A stretch of 64,000 bases of DNA, from assembly GCA_963969365.1 (NCBI GenBank), contig OZ017751.1:3162001-3226000 (forward strand), read 5' to 3'. Shown in pieces: positions 9,096 to 19,000 of the stretch. A program made the translations under genes and the position numbers. The notes beneath the pieces were generated by a model that saw only the letters and a list, made by a program, of their open reading frames with translations, was not told where the DNA came from and ran no database searches. Source of the stretch: Asterochloris sp. CNOR1 (lineage: Eukaryota > Chlorophyta > Trebouxiophyceae > Trebouxiales > Trebouxiaceae). Within the stretch, counting starts at the first letter, position 1. Every line of letters starts with the position of its first letter.

Positions 9096-10597
9096 AAGTC
9101 ATTGACTGCTTCAAACCAGTGCTGTGTCATTCGATGGCGGCCAGTGGGGAGCCTGTTGTCATTGCCATGTACAGCATGCAGCCAGTATCAATCAAGGTGT
9201 CCACAGGGACTGATGAAGCTGCTCTGCACGCAGTGCATGTGCAGATTCAAGCAACAATCGTTGCTTGCAAGCAGGGATTGGTGACACCACTGTTCTATGC
9301 GCGCAACTTTGCAGACACAACACGAGGATTCCCTGACTGCAGTCAGCACCTGGTGCCAGGCAGGTTGCCTGACTCAAGACTGCTTACCAGCTCAGTGCAT
9401 GGCTAACAGCTGTTACCAATGTTTGCTGAGAAGATATGATCTCCGCCAGAGGAGTTTCAGAACAGCTCACAGTGAGGGCTGCGGCGTCATGCACCAGCTA
9501 GCTGGAAGGTGTGAAGCTGGATGGCAGTCCTTGCTGAAGACATTGCTGCTGTACCACGCCCATCTGCACAGCTGAGAATTTGGGACGCTGAGCAAGGCCA
9601 GGAAGTTCACCACTGCCCCAGGCATGCACAACTTGGCTTGATGGCAAAAACTCGTGGACCCGCCCTCCCACAAGGTCTGGGACTCTGTACACCGACCGAC
9701 GCACTGAAAGCTGTCCGTCAAGGATGCATTGAGGCATGCCTGGCTCTTGTCAACATTCATATGTGTGAGTGTACTTCGTGTATGCAGCAGCAAATGTCGT
9801 GTGTCACAGCACCGCCGGCATCCCCAGCCTGATTGTCACATGGCCTGTGATAACATGGGAAGTTACAGGGTGTCACATGGCCTGTGAAAATATGACCTAA
9901 GCCCTAAGTCTCGACCTTGAAGCGCGCCAAGCCGGATCGACTTTCATGCAGCACTGCCAGGTACCTTCTGCTGCGTACAGCAGCTACATCAACCTTGTCA
10001 TCAGCCTGGGGCTGGCTGAGGTCTACATAGCACCACTGCGTGCCAGCTGCTCCCCAAATAGCCCACCTTCCCTCAGAGCGGCCATCGATCAAGCCTGCAG
10101 ACACCTGTCACCTGTCCGGACTGGTGGATGATCTCCAGCCAGTGCCAGCCTCTACTCCTGGTGTGCACAGTTCGTTAAATTTTGGGCCAGCAGAATGGAG
10201 CACCAGTCTCAGAGGCAGCAGTTGGCTTGGCAACAGCCATGCCTAAGACTCCTGAGGAGGAAGCTTGTATTTTTTGGTGCAACCAGCTCAATGCTGGGCT
10301 AAGCCACAGAATGCAGTCCAGGCTGAAAAGTCAGCTGCCAAGCTCTGGAAGGTAGGCGCTGCATGGCCTCCCAGGCAGCCCTTCTGGCTGGCAGCCTCAG
10401 CAGGCCCAAGGCCTCCCGTGCATCAGGCATTGTGCAACAGCATGTATCGCATGCAGAAGCCTTCAGTGCAACAGGGCATTGCGCAGCGGCATGCTTTGCA
10501 TGCAGACTGAGGGGCTGATGAATCAATGGATCCTGAGTGACTCCCCTCCTGGAGAGCAGGACGTCTCTGTTGCAGATAAGATGACACCAACATTGTG
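9096..10597. other. Spacer between Crinkler-like gene and kinase pseudogene
   Basis: No exon chain was recognised. Plus-strand frames directly after 9095 are short and low in motif content. The segment holds the tandem repeat at 9834-9920. It is probably 3' UTR plus intergenic DNA. Confidence 0.4.
9834..9920. repeat. Tandem TGTCACATGGCCTGTGA repeat with inverted CTTAGGG block
   Basis: Two copies of TGTCACATGGCCTGTGA lie about 37 bases apart, followed by GACCTAAGCCCTAAGTC. The latter is the near reverse complement of the start of the fragment at 1334-1370. Confidence 0.45.
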
Positions 10598-12427
10598 TTA
10601 CTTCAGCTTGATGAAGTTGCTGCAGGCTGCCTTCACATGCGCAGGCGACACATCTTTGCAATGGGAAGGCAGATACCGCTTATTCTCCATAGGGAAGAAA
10701 ACATTGTGCAGGGCTGCCACAAACTCTTTCTTATCATCTGGAACATGCTGTAGCGCCTTGCAGCATGGCTGCATCAAATGGTTGGTGGACAAAGTTGGCG
10801 TCACGATCGCTGAGATGGCCATCAGTACAGACAAACAGTATAGTGTACAGCAGGGACTCCAGGGCGGTGTTGGGAGTGTGGCTCTCGCCCTGCAACACCT
10901 GAATGGCCATGAACATGGGCGTGCCTGTGATGTCTGAGACAGGGCTAGACGGCTCTGACCAGGCCTTGACCACCTGCATGCCAACAAGTTGGCAGCTGTA
11001 AATGATTGAGGGCCTGCAAACAAATGCAAGGTCCAAGGACTGACTACATGATACCAGAGGTCAGGTACAGCCTGAGCCCACCATTTGCAGCCCCAAAGTC
11101 CAATAGCCAGCCACGCCCTTCCGATGTTGTTTGGGGAGATGTCGCGGTGTGCAATGTCCAGCTCAGTTAGCTGCTCCATGGCATCAGCAATGTCAGCAGT
11201 GACTTGTGCCATCTGCTGCACAGACAGCCCTGCTTTGAGCGGCTTAGCCACAGGCTCCACCAGCACAGCCTGCCAGTGTCCCCGCTGAGATGGGCCAGCT
11301 GCCAAGAGGTGTACAAGGTGGCTGTGGCCTTGCGGTATGCGGGCCAAGATGTCGGCTTGCGCAAGGGGATGCGCAGAGCAGATTTGATTGCTAATTCACG
11401 ATGCCAACACACAGCCTGCTAGGCGGCCTGGGTTAGGTGTGGACCTGGCCAGCAGCCAAAGCAAGGTGCCTGCTGTCTTGCTGCACCTGCTCCTGAGGTT
11501 GCCTTGGACACAGGCATGCACACAATGGTCATTATCATGCCCGACAGCAACTGATATGCGTACAACCCCACCTTCTTGCAAGTTTGGGCCAGCATGAGCA
11601 CTGCAGATGTGTTGCCTTCCAGCTGTGCCAGGTATACACAACTGTTGTGCCTGGCACCTTGCGTGCCTGACTCGCTGCGAACTGCCAGGCTGTTGGTGCA
11701 ACTAAAGCGGTTCTTTGCCAGCTGACGGCATGGCAGAGACACAGTCACAAAGCCCAGCTGAGGCAGCGGGGCAGTCACGATGCTCGCTAGCAAGCACAGG
11801 CCGGCTGAGTCTGGCTGCAGCTCGAGTGGCTGCACTCCGGTGCTGTAAATGTGACTGAACAATCCGTGGGGCCCATAGCAATACTGGCAATCGCGAGAAC
11901 GCCTCCACTGTCTCCAAGGTGATGCTGACGCCACAGATGAACCTGCGGACTGGCTGCTGCCGCCGCACACAGCCAGCAGTCTCTGTCAGCTGCCTAAGAG
12001 CGGCAACTGCCTCTGTTGTGTGCAGCTTGAACTCAGAGGGCACCACCAGCTGCGACGAGAGGCGGTTGTTGGCTGCCAGCCCTGAGCATTTTGTTTTCGT
12101 GACTGGGTTGTGCAGGTAGTCACTGCTATGAGTGTCTGCAAGCACCAAGCCAGTGCTGCTGCCGAGCGCCTGCTGCATCCTCTGGAGCAGCTCCATTGCA
12201 GCCGGTTGCATGTGAGCTGCCTCCCTGAGCTCACCCGTCCCAGTGTTCTTCTGCTCGGCGATGTAGCGCAAAAAGTTGCCTGTCTTCCCTGAAACTGTTG
12301 CAGATGGTGATGCTTGCTGCTGTGCATCTACAGTATCACCTGCAGCAGCAGGGCGCCTCACTACTGGCTCAGGCGCACACTGTGGAGGCAGGCAGGTGGG
12401 TTCACAACTGAGCAACACGGGCAGCAC
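10598..12427 (-). pseudogene. FunK1/Crinkler-type protein kinase, decayed
   Basis: Read on the minus strand, the parts of a fungal-type protein kinase appear in the right order. A pre-kinase segment has VVPSEFKLHTTEAVAALRQL, then QPVRRFICGVSI (about 12.04-11.93 kb). A glycine-rich N-lobe region follows, then the catalytic loop HRDISPNNIG (about 11.15 kb), the DFG region as LLDFGAANGGL (about 11.09 kb) and ITGTPMFMAIQVL with TALESLLYTILFV (about 10.93-10.84 kb). The tail is DDKKEFVAALHNVFF (about 10.72 kb). HRDISPNN, TGTxxFM and LESLLY are characteristic of FunK1-like kinases. These motifs lie in different frames: between the pre-kinase segment and N-lobe, between HRD and DFG, and before the tail the frame changes with no plausible intron, so at least three shifts are needed. 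Either the gene is dead or this stretch holds assembly indels. Its opposed orientation beside the Crinkler-like NTPase fits a shared accessory island. Confidence 0.55.
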
Positions 12428-13393
12428 ACTATCGACAAGTGCTGCAGAGGAGACCTGTACCGCAGACAGGACTTGGTCTAGACACGCACCTCAACGCTGT
12501 TTCGCAGGGGGAGGCAGGTGCCACTTGTCCCGCAGATGCTCCATGGTTGCATGAACAGGTTGGAGACCAGGTAGCGTGCTGACTGCTTCAGCTTGGTCCA
12601 AGGAGACCTGCAATGGCAAAGAGTCTATCATCTCTAGAAATCTACGATAGTGTGGGCAGCCCTGCAGGCTGCGCAAGAAGGTAAAACAACAATAGAGCGC
12701 CACACCACTGTTGCAGGATGACTTGCATGTTGCACAGGTCTCCCTGCACACTGAAAGAATCTTGTTGCCTGGCCGATGTCCGTCTCTCGGCGTGTTGTGG
12801 TCATTGCACGGTTGAAACGTAACTTCAGCAGCTGCATTCTCTGCTCGAGCCGCACCTGTGCTGCATGGTCTCCACTGGCCCCTGCAGCAGGGGGGCTGCA
12901 TCAGCAAGCCCTCTTGCAGCTAATGTCTCCCACCCCTGCGCAAGCCGAAGCCAGAAAGCCCTGACAGCACAGACCGACATGCAGATCCCAGCCTTGCTGC
13001 TTGCGTAAGAGAGCCCAGAGGAGCAGCCTGAAGGCCCAGCGGCACACGCGGCCCAGTGACCCAGCTGCACCATCGCCTCATGTGTGTTGAGCAGCGCAGA
13101 TGACATTGCGATGACCACCAGCCAGGCATTGCCACTGCAGTGAAAGGCCGTACAGGGTAGGGAGTGGGTATGCCAGCATTCAGAAACCCAGCTACCCGCC
13201 TGTCTTGATGCTGAGAAACAGAGCCCCTGCTCCTCCAGGCAGTGCAACAATGTTGCAAAAGTTCAGTGCAACAGGTCAGCCTCCCTTCTGCCAGCTGCCA
13301 CCCTAAATCAGGGGGCAAAGCTTCTTTTGAACCCTAAAGGAGGTCCCTAAACAGAGCCTCCTCCACGGCCCCAGCGACACTGGCACAGTCACA

Positions 13394-13472
13394 TCCCCAA
13401 GCAGTGCAGGATAGGTGCGGTCATGCAAGAGGGCTTGTCATGCAACCACTGCACTTGACAGGCTGACCAGCA
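13394..13472. repeat. 79-base direct repeat, copy 1
   Basis: The block starts TCCCCAAGCAGTGCAGGA and ends GGCTGACCAGCA. It matches 14143-14220 with only a few substitutions, 749 bases downstream in the same orientation. Confidence 0.75.
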
Positions 13473-14142
13473 ACTGCAAGTCTGCGCACTCACAGACCAC
13501 TGCGAATCACCAACCTGGCAGGTGCCACAGCAACACCAGACCTCACCTATGGCCTGAGATTTTCATAAAGCCCTGGTGACAGCCTCTCAGGCAGAGGCAA
13601 CCCAGACAGACATGATGGCCGGCTGGTAGACTTGCCTATTGCTGCCTCTGACTTGAGGGCATACACCCCTTGCTCCAGGAGATCCTAGTCGAAGTAGGTG
13701 TCACTGAGCCAAAGCTGCCAGCATGATGACAGCAGCCACAGCGACATCTGCGTGCCAAACACATCAAGCAGAACTGGAGCAGCAACCAGCAGGCAAAGAC
13801 CTGCTTGCACACCTGCAGGAGCGGCGACCCCTGCGCCACCGGCACCATCGCCTCCTCCTGCAGGGCAAGACGTGAACGCGGTGAGTTGCAGGCCAGCAGC
13901 AAGGCTGCCGCTGCAGGCTGCCTGTGGGCCCACATACCAGCTTGCATTCTCCCTGCGACCAGAGCATGGCTCCGCCCTGAAGGCCTTGCACCTCAACAGC
14001 AGCAACGGCATCATGCTGGCAACATCAATTATTGCAGCGTTGTGGAGTCGCTGAGCACCATCCCATCCCCAGCACTCTGCAGGATTCATATGCAGCGCTG
14101 CCTTTTGGGTGATGCAGGGTCGAGCTGTGCAGTCCAGTCAAC

Positions 14143-14220
14143 TCCCCAAGCAGTGCAGGACAGGTCCGGTCATGCAAGAGGCCTTGTCATGCGACCACTG
14201 CGCTTCACAGGCTGACCAGC
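14143..14220. repeat. 79-base direct repeat, copy 2
   Basis: Second copy of the block at 13394-13472. It contains the same GGTCATGCAAGAGG and CTTGTCATGC words with scattered substitutions. The purpose is unknown; it could be an old segmental duplication inside an intron. Confidence 0.75.
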
Positions 14221-15648
14221 ACTGGTTGGTGAAAGTCAGGGACTGGACAAGTTAACCAAGTGTTGCCAGCCAGCTGCATGTTGCTGGCTCTGATCTAAGA
14301 GAGGTGTGATGGATACCACAGAGAGGCGGCTGAGTCATTCCCACCTGGAGACTGAACGGGCCTCCCCCCCCGCACCTGGTCTGGGGCTGCCCCTGCAAAC
14401 AGGCAGCGCCACCTCAGCCAGATCGATGATGTCATGGTGTACCGGGGCGGAGGCTAATGTCCACCTGCAGAGCACTGCCTTCCAGAGCCAGGTATGGTCG
14501 ACATAGCGTAGACCACTGCCCAGATAGACTCACTTCAGCTATCAGGTCAGCCTTTGCCAACAGCAACCTCAGGGTACCACCGCTCGCCCTTGATGCAACT
14601 GCGCCTTGCACAGCCTGGAAGTTCAATACATTCTCCCCTCAATCATCACATGCTTACCTGCTGCATCTAGCAGAGCGTCTACTTCCAGCATGGTCAGTGG
14701 AGGCTCCAACTCTGCCGCGCTCGCCGCCGCCTCAAGCCTCTCCGGCGTCAACCTCCGCACCCCTACCACCACTGCATTGCCGGCAGCATAGCCGTACTGC
14801 TGCATCACCCTCCAGAGCCGCTGCCTGCTGTCATGTGGCAAGCCAGTGCTGGTAATCAACTCCTGGATCGTGACCATGACTGGCCTGCAGCACGAGCACG
14901 ACATCCACTGTCCCCACCAGCTGAACCAGTGTTTCATCTGCCCAAGCAGCTTAGGACACAGACAGCCCCAAGGCTGGCGCCAGTCAGGCGCAATCATGTG
15001 GCGCTTGCACATGCTGTCATTCACTGCACATCGCAAAGGACACGCATGTCATGAAGCGTGAAACAGGAGACTGAACACACAGGGCCTCCAGGCACTCAGG
15101 GCCTGCGGGGATGCCACCTTGTGCTGCAGTATACCAGTGCAGTCAGATCGGCTGGTGCTGTCAAGACGCTTCATGATGCCTCACAGGAGTGCCCGAGAAG
15201 CTGCTGAGGCCCTCAGCTTCTAGAATGGCTGTGACAAAGCAGCCCCCATGCTGCAGACCTCCACTCACGCGTGAGGAACACTGCGAGACCTGACAGCCTG
15301 CTCCTGCACAAGAAAGCCTGTGTGGTGCTGCTGGCCCGGCTTCTGGTCAGCTCCTGCAGGAGCACCGTCGCCTGCAGTACAGGACACGCTGCAAGCCGCC
15401 AGAATTGTGGGCTCCCAGGCATTTGCAGCGGAAGCACAGTGTGCAGTGACATGCGAGCTTCTTCACAAGCATCAGATGCTCGCTGTCCAGGCACATACAT
15501 GCAGCACCAAGTCAGGTGCTGCTCCTTCTCTTGTAGAGCGCCTCCCAGTCCGAAATACACGCCTGTCGCGACATATTGTGGTTGGGGTAGCGCACCCGAG
15601 TCCCAGCACCTCCAAGCCTGGGTCTGGTGCCTTGCAAGAGATACTCAC

Positions 15649-15738
15649 CTTCTTCGAGAATATAGCAGTGTCACATGCTGCTTGTCTGCCGGGTTTGCAT
15701 CCAGATGCACACCAGAGTATCCATACTCTTCTTCTGGT
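15649..15738 (-). CDS. Isolated exon with an HxTL motif
   Basis: This minus-strand frame reads YSGVHLDANPADKQHVTLL and is bounded by a CTAG acceptor-like site (high side) and a GTGAGT donor (low side). The context GVHL...KQHVTLLY resembles the first H-x-T/S of 2H phosphoesterases and tRNA-ligase-like cyclic phosphodiesterases, but one motif alone is weak and I did not find the partner H-x-T. It is probably part of a minus-strand gene covering the unresolved region to its left, divergent from lipase copy 1. Confidence 0.3.
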
Positions 15739-16050
15739 CTAGATCAATCAAGAGGGGACATCGAGACAAAGGGAGGAATCAAGCATTGAATGTGCAGCAT
15801 GGCTGATCCAGCGCGGTGGCGGCACAGCAAGATTTAAGGCGTTTACTGGGCCTGCACGCAGAATGGCCTGCACAAGTGCCGGCCGTAAGTGCAGTCTTCT
15901 GCATACCCCTGCTTGATGAGCAGCAGCGATGCATTGGCCGTACCCAGAGCCCTTGCCCGAGAGATCAACCTGTGCACTTGCAGCGCAGCTAAGCTTGCAC
16001 CCCTTTGGCAGGTATGACATAATCAGCAGGCATGTCACACAAGGATAGTG

Positions 16051-19000
16051 ATGGATTCGACGGCACTCCAGGATGATGAGGTTGGCCAGCTGCAGGCGCT
16101 GAGCTGCCCTTACCTGGCCAAGCTGCACCCAGCCCTGCTTGCCACTAAATTGGTCCAAGGAAAACCCCGTGCCTTTGGCAACAACACAGTGGTATTGTAC
16201 GGTCAGCTCAAGCTTCTGCTGGCTTGCTTCAGCCTCAGACATGTCGTGCTTCTCAGGCTCAACCAGCCTGACACGATGTGCATCACGGCGCTGGCAGCAT
16301 CCACAAAGTCGCTTCTCCTGCCTTGCAGCCCGCCATGGAGTTGAGATGCACATGGCCTACTTCCCAAATAGTAGCCTGTTGGTGGTGGCGGTCAAGGTCA
16401 GCCACCTGCTTTTTGCTTCACAGGGGATCAGCATTGTGCAGCTGCGGGTTTGCACATGCTTTTGCATTACTGGCAACCGCACCGATTGAAATGCTGCTGA
16501 CGCTACACACGCACATCAGCAACTGAGAGCTCTCAGCTAGCTGACAGCACGCCAGCCAACATCACCCAGAGCTCACGTCTTCCCATCATGCCCACCTGCA
16601 GAACTGCCTGTGACATCCCATTGCTGCTGAACACTAGCACTGCTGGCTTGCACGTGCTCAATTGCTATCTGCAGATGAGCGAGCAGTTAAAGTATGCGCT
16701 CACCAAGACCCAGGCTGAGCTCACTGTTACTGAGAATCTGTACCAGCCCAAGTGGCTGGGTCACCTAGCACCCCAGGCCAAGATCCATATCATCTGGGCC
16801 AGCATCTTTCACAGCTTGAAAGGGCCTCAAGACGGCTGCCTAGGCGATTGCGTGAAGATGGCCACAGGTGGGACCTCCCTCGGGAGGGCACTGAGGGAAC
16901 AGTGTCATGCTGTACCCTGGTAGACTTCAGCGCTCAGCTTCCAATCTGTGCCAGCCCCTTGCACATGCGCAGACGTTGCACTCTCAGCCAACCACCTTGA
17001 AGCAGCTGGCAGGCCTGTCACGCAACACCACCCCACCCAGTGCAGTGGCTGCACCTGCCTCTGCCTTGCAAGGCAACTGCCTGTGTATACGGCGCCTGTC
17101 CCACTGTTGCGCTGCCCCGCTGCTTGTCACCTTCCTGGCATGCTGCCAGCACCATATGATATCGTCAAGAAGAAGCACAGGGTGCATTGCTTCTGTCCCC
17201 CGCTGGCTGCAACCTGGCTTAGCGCACTGCTGCAGAGGTGTCTTGTGACTATTTGGCGCCTGGCAGTGCTGACTGGACTGCCTGCATGTGGCAGGAGTCC
17301 CCAAAGGACTCCTTGTGTCCATCAGTCCATCTCTTCTGGCAACCCTTATCAAGGTGGTGTGTTCGTCTGACTTGCTTGCAGGCGATTTGATCCCCCGCAG
17401 GGTCCTGTGCACCGGCTACTGTGGCGGGGGTGCCATGGCCACGGTGGCAGCAGTCTGGATGGCCCTGCAGTGCCCCACTGCAGATGTCCGGTGCATCACC
17501 TTTGGCAGCCCCCGGGTCGGCAACGCAGCCTTCTGTGAAGCCTTCAAGTGGGTCACCGCAGGCGCCCTACTGCTCACTGCCTGCATGCCAAAGCTGCCCC
17601 AGAGCTATGTGGACTGTTTGGACAATGGAGACAGCGGCCAACCTGCTCATCTCACCTCACCAGCGAAAAGCCTCCTGCCCTTTCCCTGTGTTTCATGTTG
17701 CCAACGCTGTGTGTCTGCACGAGCTGTGGTGTATGCCTGAAGAAGCAGCAGGTGTTGCACAGCTTGTCACGCTCCCCCACAGGTGCACAGGTGGCGGGCG
17801 AGGTCGGCATCTCACCTCACCACTTGTTCATGAGGCACGCTCAAGCATGTCACCCCCTGCAGGCGGCTGAATGTAGTCTGCGCCATGTGCTCCCTCTGGC
17901 CCGAGTGCCAGACGGCTGGTGCTGTGTGTCTGTAGCATCAGCGGTTGTCCTGCTGCTGGTGGACTGCTGTGGAGGTGCACAGCCAGCAGGCACATGTCTC
18001 TCGCATGGCATGTATAGTGGCAGGGGACCGCTGCCAGCGCTTGTCACATGATTTGGTCGTGCGGCAGCGCCAGCAATGCTCCTGCCACCCCACACGGAGC
18101 CAGCGCGGCTGCTGTTGCTGGGGGCAGTAGCTGCAGGGCTAGTACAGGACTGGACCCTCTAAGCATCAGGCGTAACCCCTCTGATCTGCTTATGGCCCCT
18201 TGCAGGTGGCTGGTTGGCCGCAGCTATCGAGTGGTTTACCGAAGGGATCCCAGTCCTAGCAGGGCCAACCATGCTGTGATGCACAGCCTGGTGCATGTGC
18301 ATGGGGCCATCTACATTGCCAGCGACCGGGCCGAGCCTGGGAAGCAGCCCAGCGAGGCGCGAGCCCATGGGGGCTGCGAAGCTGACCACGACTTTGAGCG
18401 GTACGCAGAGGCCATGTATGCCTCTGTGGCCCGCCACTTTGAGGAGATGCAAGCCTTCCGAGGTGGGTTGCACCCGCCAAGCACTTGGTGCAGGATGCAT
18501 TGCTCCTGTGCAGTGCACCAGGTGGCCAGCATCTGAGAGCACAGGTTGCATGAGCATGTGGCAATGCTGCTGAGCTCCCCACACCTGATTACCTCTCTAC
18601 AACTGATTGCGGCCAAGTGACATTTCAAGCAGATGGCCTCTTACAACTGGTGTGGGCTGCAACCGCCTCTGTGACCATGCTTGTTGAGTAAATGTGGATG
18701 CCTGAGGAGCTTGGGCATGCACCCTCATCTGCCGGCCTGTTTGTGTCACCCATCTTGGCGTTGGGGATTATAGTGACGCTGTGCTACAGAAACATGCATT
18801 GTGCTGCTGAACTTGTGCACAGCTGGTAATTGCCCTGAAGCAAGGCGTCTCATCATCCTGACTCCTGCGCTAGCTGGACACCTCACAAGCACCCAGTTGT
18901 GCTCTGCAGGGGGGAAGCCAATGGTGATGTTTGCCACAGCCTGCAACGAGTTGGCAGGTTGGTGCCGGGGGGTGCAGAGCATTGCACACCAAGCCTTCAT

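Larger units (their letters stand above)
12428..15648. other. Unresolved region, probably minus-strand exons
   Basis: Several minus-strand frames are coding-like but could not be chained. At 12.49-12.91 kb one ends in SLDQAEAVSTLPGLQP, and an overlapping frame has MRLEQRMQLLKLRFNRAMTT. At about 13.69-14.09 kb there is a hydrophobic frame. At 14.62-15.04 kb a frame reads TPERLEAAASAAELEPPLTM. At 15.21-15.56 kb one ends at a donor-like GTGAGTGG after LSGLAVFLT. No family is recognised. A 79-base direct repeat lies at 13394 and 14143. Confidence 0.3.

Noticed and set aside
15748-16353. Minus-strand 201-codon open frame
   Set aside because: It runs antisense through exons 1-2 of lipase paralogue 1; the plus-strand exons have family motifs and matching lengths in the other copies.
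17382-17547. Calling the Cys-elbow domain simply a dead lipase
   Set aside because: Asp, His, spacing and surrounding residues are conserved in all three copies, which does not look like decay. Left open as a possible thiol hydrolase.
17521-17560. Lost donor after exon 4 of paralogue 1
   Set aside because: The bases before the donor change from AG to AA, but the GT itself remains and the spliced codon becomes Lys, so the exon still joins.
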